64,000 nt of DNA from Luteolibacter yonseiensis (lineage in GTDB: Bacteria; Verrucomicrobiota; Verrucomicrobiia; Verrucomicrobiales; Akkermansiaceae): contig NZ_JAENIK010000004.1 of assembly GCF_016595465.1 (NCBI RefSeq), positions 558,001 to 622,000 on the forward strand. Direction: 5' to 3'. Below, piece by piece: positions 33,025-40,076 of the stretch; position 1 is the stretch's first letter, and each line of letters begins with the position of its first letter. The translations under genes were made by a program, and so were the position numbers. Under the pieces are notes generated by a model. The model was not told the origin of the DNA. It ran no database searches and worked only from the letters and a program-made list of their open reading frames with translations.

Positions 33025-34122
33025 ATGCCCCTCACCATCAAACCAAAATCCGAATGCGCCTTCGACCAGCTCTCGCTCGGCGAGGTCATGCTCCGTCTCG
33101 ATCCCGGCGAAGGCCGGATCCGCACCGCACGGAATTTCGCCGCTTGGGAAGGCGGCGGCGAATACAACACATCCCGCGGCCTGCGGAAATGCTTCGGCTA
33201 CAAGACCGCCGTGGTGACCGCGTTCGTGGACAACGAGGTGGGCCACCTCATCGAGGACTTCATCATGCAAGGCGGCGTGGCCACGGATTTCATCCAGTGG
33301 CGCGAGGATGACGGCATCGGCCGGAACGTGAGAAACGGCCTGAACTTCACCGAGCGCGGCTTCGGCGTACGTGGCGCGGTCGGCAACCCCGACCGTGGCA
33401 ACACCGCCGCCTCGCAGCTCAAGCCGGGCGACGTGGACTGGGACCACATCTTTGGAAAACTCGGCGTGCGCTGGTTCCACACCGGTGGCATCTACGCGGC
33501 TCTCTCGGAAACCACCGCCGCCCTCACCGTCGAGGCGGTGAAAGCCGCCAACAAATACGGCACCGTGGTTTCCTACGACCTCAACTACCGCCCGTCGCTG
33601 TGGAAAACCATCGGCGGCCTCGCGAAAGCCCAGGAGGTGAACCGCGAGATCGCGAAATATGTGGATGTCATGATCGGCAACGAAGAGGACTTCACCGCGT
33701 CGCTCGGCTTCGAGGTCGAGGGCGTGGACCACAACATTTCCACCATCGAACTGGATGCGTTCAAGGCGATGATCGAGACCGCCGTGAAGGAGTTCCCGAA
33801 TTTCAAGGTCGCCGCCACCACCCTGCGCGGAGTGAAGACCGCGACGATCAACGACTGGTCCGCCATCCTGTGGCACGATGGACAGTTCCACGAATCACGC
33901 AAATACCCGGACCTCGAAATCCTCGACCGCGTCGGCGGCGGTGATTCCTTCGCATCCGGCGTGCAGTTCGGTTTCATGGAGTTCAACGACGCGCAAAAGG
34001 CCGTCGAGTATGGTGCCGCCCACGGCGCGCTGGCATCCACCACTCCTGGCGACACCTCGATGGCCACCCGCAAGGAAGTGGAAAAACAAATCGGCGGTGG
34101 CGGTGCCCGCGTGGTGCGCTGA
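33025..34122 (+). CDS. PfkB-family sugar kinase
   Basis: The 365-residue protein starts at ATG 33025. It has the ribokinase/KDG-kinase layout: LSLGEVMLRLDPGEG, GGGEYNTSRGLRKCFG, VVSYDLNYRPSLW, MIGNEEDF and the ATP/anion-hole motif VGGGDSFASGVQFGF with catalytic Asp 307. KDYRPSLW-type DLNYRPSLW and the RLDPG start are most like 2-keto-3-deoxygluconate kinases, but substrate cannot be fixed by eye. An intrinsic terminator follows at 34146. Confidence 0.88.
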   Translation: MPLTIKPKSECAFDQLSLGEVMLRLDPGEGRIRTARNFAAWEGGGEYNTSRGLRKCFGYKTAVVTAFVDNEVGHLIEDFIMQGGVATDFIQWREDDGIGRNVRNGLNFTERGFGVRGAVGNPDRGNTAASQLKPGDVDWDHIFGKLGVRWFHTGGIYAALSETTAALTVEAVKAANKYGTVVSYDLNYRPSLWKTIGGLAKAQEVNREIAKYVDVMIGNEEDFTASLGFEVEGVDHNISTIELDAFKAMIETAVKEFPNFKVAATTLRGVKTATINDWSAILWHDGQFHESRKYPDLEILDRVGGGDSFASGVQFGFMEFNDAQKAVEYGAAHGALASTTPGDTSMATRKEVEKQIGGGGARVVR

Positions 34123-34145
34123 TTTCAAAACTCCGTTTGATCTCG

Positions 34146-34180
34146 AAGAGCCCGTCGTGTTTGCGGCGGGCTCTTTTTTT
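34146..34180 (+). terminator. Intrinsic terminator of the PfkB kinase gene
   Basis: AAGAGCCCG (34146-34154) pairs with CGGGCTCTT (34167-34175), with T run 34174-34180 directly after the stem. It lies 24 bp after the kinase stop codon. Confidence 0.9.
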
Positions 34181-34509
34181 GCTTTGTCGAATTTTATTAC
34201 TAAAATAGGCAATTTAGTATTTTAACTGTTGACGGCGGGATCAATCGGTGTTTGTTTCAGGCCGTTCCCCATGAAACTCCCGAACACGATCGCCCGAACC
34301 GGAAACCACGCTGCCGTGGCTTTCCGTTGTCGATGTGCTTGATCACGGGGCCGTGCCGGTTTTCCGGTTCCTCGGTTCATCCATGCCGCACGTTCGCGGT
34401 AATGTTTTTCACACCAAATTTTTTCCATAGCCGTGGTTGGCTCGATTAATGCGACCCGCTCCGGGATTCCCGGAGCGGGAACCGCTGACCCAAAACTCAT
34501 TCCACCCTC
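34181..34509 (+). promoter_or_regulatory. Repeat-rich non-coding region upstream of the haloperoxidase-like gene
   Basis: This 329-bp stretch has no supported gene. It opens with an AT-rich inverted repeat TACTAAA (34198-34204) / TTTAGTA (34213-34219), suited to an operator or promoter. Several GC-rich repeats follow: CCACG/CGTGG near 34305-34320, AACCGGAAA near 34297 with TTTTCCGGTT near 34356, and a perfect 11-bp hairpin at 34455-34479. The series suggests a folded leader RNA, but it fits no class I know. Confidence 0.4.
34455..34479 (+). repeat. Perfect 11-bp hairpin in leader
   Basis: CCCGCTCCGGG (34455-34465) and CCCGGAGCGGG (34469-34479) form a perfect stem with a 3-base loop. It ends 30 bp before the start codon of the haloperoxidase-like gene. 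There is no T run after it, so it is not a classical terminator. It could affect translation or mRNA stability. Confidence 0.7.
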
Positions 34510-35049
34510 ATGAACTTTTCCACTTCCCGACTCATCCCATCCGCCGAACCGCTCTCCACCACGGTTTCCTCTCCAAAGCTCGATCTCATCCAACTCACTT
34601 GGAACCACATCGCCGAGCGCTATCTCAGCCGCATCCGTACAAACCGCATTCTGGCGGGCCGTGTCCGCTCGATCCGCCTGCTCGCGGTCCACGATGCGAT
34701 CCATTCCGTCATCGATCCCGGCAACGGCCATCTTTTCAAGGAGATCTCGGAGGGCTCCAGCATCGAGGCGGCCTATGCGGCGGTGGCGAAGGCCTCGCAT
34801 GATGTGCTGGCCTCCGTTTTCACCGCCGCCGAGGATCGTGAAGATCTCGCGGACCTGCTGGAAGAAAGTCTCTCGCTCATCGGCAAGGAGGATGAAAAGG
34901 CGGCGGGCAAATCCAGCGGGACGGACAGCGCCGGTACCTACATCAAGAGTTTCGCGCCGCTGCTTTCCAACCATCGGCCGGAGAAACCCACACCGGTCCG
35001 CACGGTGAGACGCGAGCTGGCAGCCGTTTCCGGCGGAAGCTCCTGGTGA
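34510..35049 (+). CDS. Short protein resembling the N-terminal part of vanadium haloperoxidases
   Basis: The 179-residue product has LIQLTWNHIAERYLSRI, then SIRLLAVHDAIHSVIDPG and SSIEAAYAAVAKASHDVLASVF. This matches the order of helices in the N-terminal domain of vanadium-dependent haloperoxidase/PAP2-type proteins (W-N, then MxHxAMxDAxN, then AAxAAxAHxVL). The catalytic C-terminal half with its Lys-Arg/His phosphate site is absent, and the frame ends cleanly with no continuation in the following 110 bp. It is either a remnant or a small stand-alone family. No signal peptide is seen. Confidence 0.6.
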   Translation: MNFSTSRLIPSAEPLSTTVSSPKLDLIQLTWNHIAERYLSRIRTNRILAGRVRSIRLLAVHDAIHSVIDPGNGHLFKEISEGSSIEAAYAAVAKASHDVLASVFTAAEDREDLADLLEESLSLIGKEDEKAAGKSSGTDSAGTYIKSFAPLLSNHRPEKPTPVRTVRRELAAVSGGSSW

Positions 35050-35161
35050 GCCGGAGGCTCCCGAACCTCCTGCGTCCCGACTCATTGTCAGGGCGTTGAA
35101 AAACCGTTTTCAAAAAAGGAGTCCGATCTGGCATGCGGCGGGCTATGTTTCGTTTGAATCC

Positions 35162-35431
35162 ATGCCAACCATCACCCCTCAGACGTTGTCACCCTCCGCC
35201 CGCAGCACCGCCTTGTTGGTGGCGCGGCTTGTCTTCTACAACGGCCTGCTGATCGGATTGGGACTCTTCGCCCTGGCCATCAGTGTGCTATTTTTCCAGA
35301 TCGGAGCGGTTTCCGATGTTTCGGAGCGGTGGCAGGCCGGCGGGGTGCTGACCGTGCTTGGATTGCTCGCATTCGGTTTCGTCTCGTTCGCGAAATCCCG
35401 GGTGGAGAAACTCAAAGGCGGAGCGGCGTAA
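35162..35431 (+). CDS. Small two-helix membrane protein
   Basis: The 89-residue product (ATG 35162) has two hydrophobic helices (about 28-50 and 60-78) with polar ends and a basic C-terminus (KSRVEKLKGGAA). It is probably an inner-membrane protein. No family is recognised. It stands alone before argD, with about 125 bp between them. Confidence 0.6.
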   Translation: MPTITPQTLSPSARSTALLVARLVFYNGLLIGLGLFALAISVLFFQIGAVSDVSERWQAGGVLTVLGLLAFGFVSFAKSRVEKLKGGAA

Positions 35432-35556
35432 ACCCTCCGGGTTCCGGAGTCACGGCATGATGGTCGCCCCGGGCGGGCTCGACGCGAAAGCGTGTGAATC
35501 TCCCGCATTGCCATTTGCGGGAAACAGGCTAGGGTCCGCCCCTTTCCCGACCAAAC

Positions 35557-36807
35557 ATGACGACTCCCGACCTCTACGCGCAACACGTTCTTCCCACTTA
35601 CGGGCGGTTTCCGCTTGTCCCTGTGCGAGGTGCGGGCGCGCGACTTTGGGACGACACGGGAAAGAGTTACCTCGATTTCTGCATGGGCATCGCCGTGTGT
35701 TCGCTCGGCCATTGCCATCCGTTGCTGGTGGAGGCCATCCGCCACCAGGCGGGCGAGCTGATGCATGTCTCCAACCTCTATCAGAATCCGCTGCAGGCGG
35801 AACTGGCGGAGGAAATCAACACCCGCCACGTGAAGCTGGCGGGCAAGGTCTTCTTCTCGAACTCCGGTGCCGAAGCAAATGACGGGCTCATCAAGTCAGC
35901 AAGGCGCTTCGGCCTGAAACGCCCGCAGGCGGATGGCTCCCAACGCTACGAGGTGGTGACCTTCCTGCAGTCCTTCCACGGACGCACGCTCGGCGCGATG
36001 TCCGCGACGGGTCAGGCGAAGATCCAGGAAGGCTTCGATCCCCTGTTGCCCGGATTCCGTTATCTTCCGTTCAATGACATCGCCGCGTTGGAAAACGCCG
36101 TGCGCCCTGAAACGGCCGCCATCCTGCTCGAGCCGATCCAAGGCGAGGGCGGTGTGAACATGGCCACGCCCGAGTTTTTCCGCGCGGTCGCGGCATTGTG
36201 CAAGAAACATGACATCCTTTTGCTCATCGACGAGGTGCAAACCGGCTTCGGCCGCCTCGGCGATGCGATGGGCTGGCGCATGATCGCCCCCGAAGTCCAA
36301 CCCGACGGCATTTCATGGGCGAAGGGGCTGGGTGGCGGCGTGCCGATCGGCGCCTTCTGGCTCAGCGACCGTGCCGTCTCCGAAGACGGCACCGCGCTTT
36401 CCTCGCTGATGGGTCCGGGTTCTCACGGCTCCACCTACGGCGGAAACCCGCTCGTCTGCGCTGCTTCCCTCGCGGTCCTGAAAGAGATCCGGGAGAAGGA
36501 GCTGGCGGTGAACGCCATCCTTCAGGAAGTCCGCATCCGCGAGACCGTGAAATCGTGGAATCTTCCCGTGGTCACCGCGGTGCGCGGCCAAGGCCTGCTG
36601 CTGGGCATCGCGCTTGATCCCGCACTCATTCCGACGCCGGAAGGGAAAACTCCCGCTCTTGTGGTGGTCAACAAATTGATGGAGCACGGTCTTTTGGTTC
36701 CACCAGCGGGTCCCAACGCGTTCCGTCTGCTGCCTCCGCTCAACGTCACCGATGCGGAAGTGGACGAAGCATTGTCCATCATTCACTCCGTCCTTTCCGA
36801 GCTCTAA
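35557..36807 (+). CDS. argD: Acetylornithine aminotransferase
   Basis: The 416-residue class-III PLP transaminase converts N-acetylglutamate semialdehyde to N-acetylornithine in arginine synthesis. Visible are FFSNSGAEANDGLIK (99-113), FHGRTLGAMSATGQ, LEPIQGEGGVN, LLIDEVQTGFGRLG and the PLP Lys 256 in SWAKGLGGG. Assignment to ArgD rather than another class-III enzyme rests on these motifs and the neighbouring argF 14 bp downstream. Confidence 0.92.
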   Translation: MTTPDLYAQHVLPTYGRFPLVPVRGAGARLWDDTGKSYLDFCMGIAVCSLGHCHPLLVEAIRHQAGELMHVSNLYQNPLQAELAEEINTRHVKLAGKVFFSNSGAEANDGLIKSARRFGLKRPQADGSQRYEVVTFLQSFHGRTLGAMSATGQAKIQEGFDPLLPGFRYLPFNDIAALENAVRPETAAILLEPIQGEGGVNMATPEFFRAVAALCKKHDILLLIDEVQTGFGRLGDAMGWRMIAPEVQPDGISWAKGLGGGVPIGAFWLSDRAVSEDGTALSSLMGPGSHGSTYGGNPLVCAASLAVLKEIREKELAVNAILQEVRIRETVKSWNLPVVTAVRGQGLLLGIALDPALIPTPEGKTPALVVVNKLMEHGLLVPPAGPNAFRLLPPLNVTDAEVDEALSIIHSVLSEL

Positions 36808-36821
36808 CACTTCCCCTGCTC

Positions 36822-37718
36822 ATGCAACACCTGCTTTCCATCGAACAACTCAGCGCCAGGGAAATCCAGCGCCTGCTGGAATCCGCCGCGCACTTGAAAC
36901 TCCAGCGCGGGCGCGACGGTCAGGTTCTCGCCGGACAGACCTGGGCGCTGATTTTCACCAAGTCGTCCACGCGGACGCGGGTGTCTTTCGAAGTCGGCAT
37001 CCGCGAACTCGGCGGATTTCCGATGTTTCTCTCGAAGAACGACATCCAGCTCGGGCGTGGTGAACCCATCAAGGACACGGCGCGCGTGCTGGGCCGCATG
37101 GTGCACGGAGTCATCATCCGGACCTTCGCCCAGCAGGACGTGGTGGACTTCGCGGAGTATTCGAAACTTCCGACGATCAACGCGCTCACGGATGACGAGC
37201 ATCCCTGCCAGATCCTGGCGGACCTGCTCACCATCCAGGAAAAGCTCGGCGGCTGGGAGGGTAAAAAGGTCGCGTTCATCGGCGATGGATTTTCCAACAT
37301 GACCATTTCCTGGATGTGGGCGGCCAAGCACCTCGGCTTCGAGCTGGCCGTCGCCGCTCCCGCCACCTGCCAGCCACCTGCGGATTTCCTCGCGAAACTC
37401 GCCGCACCGAACGTCAGCATCACCACGGATCCCGCCGTGGCCGCAAAGGGCGCGCATGTCATCAACACGGATGTGTGGCTCTCCATGGGTCAGGAAGACC
37501 AGAAGGAGAAGGAGCTCGAGTTCGCCGGATTCCAGGTGAACGCGGAGCTTCTCGCCCATGCCGCACCGGGCCACATCGTGCTTCACTGCCTGCCTGCCTA
37601 TCGCGGGAAGGAAATCAGTGAGGAAGTGCTGGAACTCCACGCGGGCACCATTTTCCAACAGGCTGAAAACCGTCTGCACGCCCAGAAGGCGGTGCTGGTG
37701 GCGCTGGCGAGGAAATGA
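36822..37718 (+). CDS. argF: Ornithine carbamoyltransferase
   Basis: The 298-residue enzyme makes citrulline from ornithine and carbamoyl phosphate. The carbamoyl-phosphate site is STRTR (49-53), with HPCQILADLLTI and the ornithine-binding HCLPAYRGKEIS near the C-terminus. It lies immediately after argD and is probably cotranscribed. Confidence 0.96.
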   Translation: MQHLLSIEQLSAREIQRLLESAAHLKLQRGRDGQVLAGQTWALIFTKSSTRTRVSFEVGIRELGGFPMFLSKNDIQLGRGEPIKDTARVLGRMVHGVIIRTFAQQDVVDFAEYSKLPTINALTDDEHPCQILADLLTIQEKLGGWEGKKVAFIGDGFSNMTISWMWAAKHLGFELAVAAPATCQPPADFLAKLAAPNVSITTDPAVAAKGAHVINTDVWLSMGQEDQKEKELEFAGFQVNAELLAHAAPGHIVLHCLPAYRGKEISEEVLELHAGTIFQQAENRLHAQKAVLVALARK

Positions 37719-37724
37719 GTCCCC

Positions 37725-38915
37725 TCACGCGGGAGGAATCACATTCTCCCGTATCACCTTTCCGCCCAGATCCCGCATCATGAGTTTCAATCCGGAGGCA
37801 TCGGCGGTGCCCTCGATCCAGCGGGCGGCGTCCGGTTTTGGTCCGCCGGAGACGAGCTGGGCATAGGGGAATTTTTCATCGGCAGGCAGCCAGGCATCCT
37901 CGTGGGTGTGTCCGGAGATGACCACCTGGGCACCCCATTTCACCAAGGCATCATGCCAGGCGGCACGGCATTCCCGGGCGAAATGGTCGAAGCCGCCAGT
38001 GGCGTAATCCACGGAAGGGGCCTCCGCTTTCCAACGCAGCGGGATGTGGCAGAACACGACCTTGTGGGGTGCGTCGCGGATTTCCGGCTGTGCGGTGACT
38101 TTCTCCAACCATGCGGTCTGCTCGCGTCGCAGCGGCTCGAACGCCACCCGCCCGCCGAAGCTGGGATGGTCGTCGGGCTTGTCCTCGCCGGTATGCAGGC
38201 AGATGAAAGCGACCGGCCCGTTCCTGAAGGCATAGAACGGCCGGCCCTGCGGCATCGCCACCATCTCCTTCACCTTGAACGCCCACTTGCCGCGCACGTC
38301 GTGATTTCCCATGGTCAGCAACAAGGGGCGGCCCGCGCTGATGTCCTGTCCGGCGGGATGAAGCAATGTCGGGATCAGCCACGATTCCTCGTTCCAGTTG
38401 TTACAGGTGTCCCCGTTCCATAGCAGGAAGTCCGCGGGCGGAGTGGCTTCATGCAGGCGGCGGATGGTCTCCGCATTCTCGTGCGTGTCATTCCAAACCA
38501 CGAAACGGGCGGAGGATGCCGAGGGATCGAGCGTGCGGAAGGTTTTCCACGGCGTTTCCTCGCGCGCTTTCTCTCCGTCACCCGCTTCCACCACCACTCT
38601 CGCTTCATAAAATTTCCCCGCTTGAAGTTGTTCCAACCTCACCCGCATCACCGAATCTCCTTGTGGAACGAATCCGAAATCATCCGCCGCGAGGGTGCGG
38701 ATCGCGCCGCCTTTTTCCCGCCACTCCACCCAGCCACGGGCCAGTCGTCCGACGGCCCAGATGATTTCCACCCCATCCGTCCGTGGGGCCATCACCATCG
38801 CCGGCGTCACCAGCAACGGTCCAGGCTCCGGCGCTGCGGCCGGCCCGTCCGCTCCCAGCGCGATCACGCCGACTCCTCCAGCAACCGATCCTGTCAAAAA
38901 CGAACGTCTCTTCAT
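37725..38915 (-). CDS. Tat-signal calcineurin-like metallophosphoesterase
   Basis: The 396-residue protein starts with a twin-arginine signal (KRRSFLTGSVAGGVGVIAL). A fibronectin-III-like domain follows (about 35-130), as in purple acid phosphatases. The catalytic domain then has VVWNDTHEN, LWNGDTCNNW, LTMGNHDVRG, VVFCHIPLRW and VISGHTHEDAW, covering all metal-ligand blocks. The first block is NDTHEN where DxH is usual, so the ligand is retained. Export to the periplasm and phosphoester hydrolysis are inferred from family; the substrate is unknown. Confidence 0.88.
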   Translation of the reverse strand: MKRRSFLTGSVAGGVGVIALGADGPAAAPEPGPLLVTPAMVMAPRTDGVEIIWAVGRLARGWVEWREKGGAIRTLAADDFGFVPQGDSVMRVRLEQLQAGKFYEARVVVEAGDGEKAREETPWKTFRTLDPSASSARFVVWNDTHENAETIRRLHEATPPADFLLWNGDTCNNWNEESWLIPTLLHPAGQDISAGRPLLLTMGNHDVRGKWAFKVKEMVAMPQGRPFYAFRNGPVAFICLHTGEDKPDDHPSFGGRVAFEPLRREQTAWLEKVTAQPEIRDAPHKVVFCHIPLRWKAEAPSVDYATGGFDHFARECRAAWHDALVKWGAQVVISGHTHEDAWLPADEKFPYAQLVSGGPKPDAARWIEGTADASGLKLMMRDLGGKVIRENVIPPA

Positions 38916-38950
38916 TCGAGGGCATACTGCCGGCCCCGGCAGGGAATTTC

Positions 38951-40036
38951 ATGGCCCTGCGAAAATACCGGGCTAGTCTTGGCCCTGTGATCGCGCGGCA
39001 AAAAATCAAATACCCCGTCTCCCCTTCCCTGCGACAGTATCTCTACCACTTCGACCGCCAGCGGGAGATTCCGAAGGTCTATGACGAGCTGGGCCGGTTC
39101 ACCGGCGCGATGCCTTACGAGGATCCCTCCGGCCGCGAGACCCTGTGGCTGACGGTCATGTATCCGCCGGAAGTCATCAGGGAGCTGCGGCCCCGCCTGA
39201 CCAGCATCTATACCGAGCTGAAGCTGGGACGCGACACCGCACAGCACGAGCACCTCGTGGTGGACCGCATCGACTTCGGTGATTTCGGAAATTCCAAACC
39301 CTTCCGTGTCCGGGTGACGAATCTCTTCAATGACAACTCGGACTATTTCTATGTGAAACAGGCGGACGCCTCGCGCATCTACGGGCTGGAGCTTGAACAT
39401 ATCCTGTCGCCGAACCGGATCAACTATCTGGTCAATGGCAACACCCTCATCGAGGAGCACATCTCCGGTGTGCCGGGTGACGTTTTCCTGCGTGATTACC
39501 TGAACCGTCCGGGACTCAACAAGGTGCGGATCGCCAAGGAATTCACGAAATTCACCGAGCGCAGTTTCATCCGGCTGCTGGGCGACATGCGCAGCGTGAA
39601 CTATGTGGTGGAGGTCACTCCGGATTTCGAGGAGGTGCAGTACCGGGTGCGGGCCATCGATTTCGACCAGCAGTCGTACGAAGGAAATGGAAACATCTAT
39701 CTCGCCTTCCGGTTCAACTCGAACCGGAAGGTCACCCGCCTCGCCTTCGAGGTGTTGAACCGCAAGAGCATCGACCAATACGTGGCCGAGGAGCACGCGC
39801 AGATGGCGCGGCGCGCCAAGGTGGAGAGCGGCCGCCTGCGGGCGTTGCTCGGCGTGATGCGGCGCGAGGACATCGCCCCGCGCGAGCACGTCGTCACGCT
39901 GGCCCGCGAGCTGGACCGCATGCATGCGACGAGCGGATTCGGCGACTGCCAGTCGATGGGCGAGCTCACCGCCATGCACATTTCCCTGATGCTCGACATC
40001 AAGCCGTCGAACGTCGTTTTGAATCCTCCGTCTTGA
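38951..40036 (+). CDS. Hypothetical protein with possible kinase-like fold
   Basis: The 361-residue product starts at ATG 38951 and is divergent from the metallophosphoesterase gene, 35 bp apart. It has VRVTNLFNDNSDYFYVKQADASRIYGLELEHIL, in which the short pieces YFYVK, GLELEHIL and, further on, VRAIDFDQQSYEG follow the order of the ATP-binding Lys, helix-C Glu and DFG-like Asp of protein or lipid kinase folds. This is a suggestion from pattern only. The N-terminal LGRFTGAMPYEDPSGRETLWLTVMY region is unfamiliar. It precedes polA by 40 bp. Confidence 0.6.
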   Translation: MALRKYRASLGPVIARQKIKYPVSPSLRQYLYHFDRQREIPKVYDELGRFTGAMPYEDPSGRETLWLTVMYPPEVIRELRPRLTSIYTELKLGRDTAQHEHLVVDRIDFGDFGNSKPFRVRVTNLFNDNSDYFYVKQADASRIYGLELEHILSPNRINYLVNGNTLIEEHISGVPGDVFLRDYLNRPGLNKVRIAKEFTKFTERSFIRLLGDMRSVNYVVEVTPDFEEVQYRVRAIDFDQQSYEGNGNIYLAFRFNSNRKVTRLAFEVLNRKSIDQYVAEEHAQMARRAKVESGRLRALLGVMRREDIAPREHVVTLARELDRMHATSGFGDCQSMGELTAMHISLMLDIKPSNVVLNPPS

Positions 40037-40076
40037 GGGGCTGGACTCCCGCCTCATGTGCGGCCAGACTGCCGCC

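Noticed and set aside
34222..35085. 287-residue open frame on the minus strand over the haloperoxidase-like gene
   Set aside because: Composition is that of an antisense shadow, it runs through the GC-rich hairpin and leader repeats, and the plus-strand frame has recognisable family blocks.
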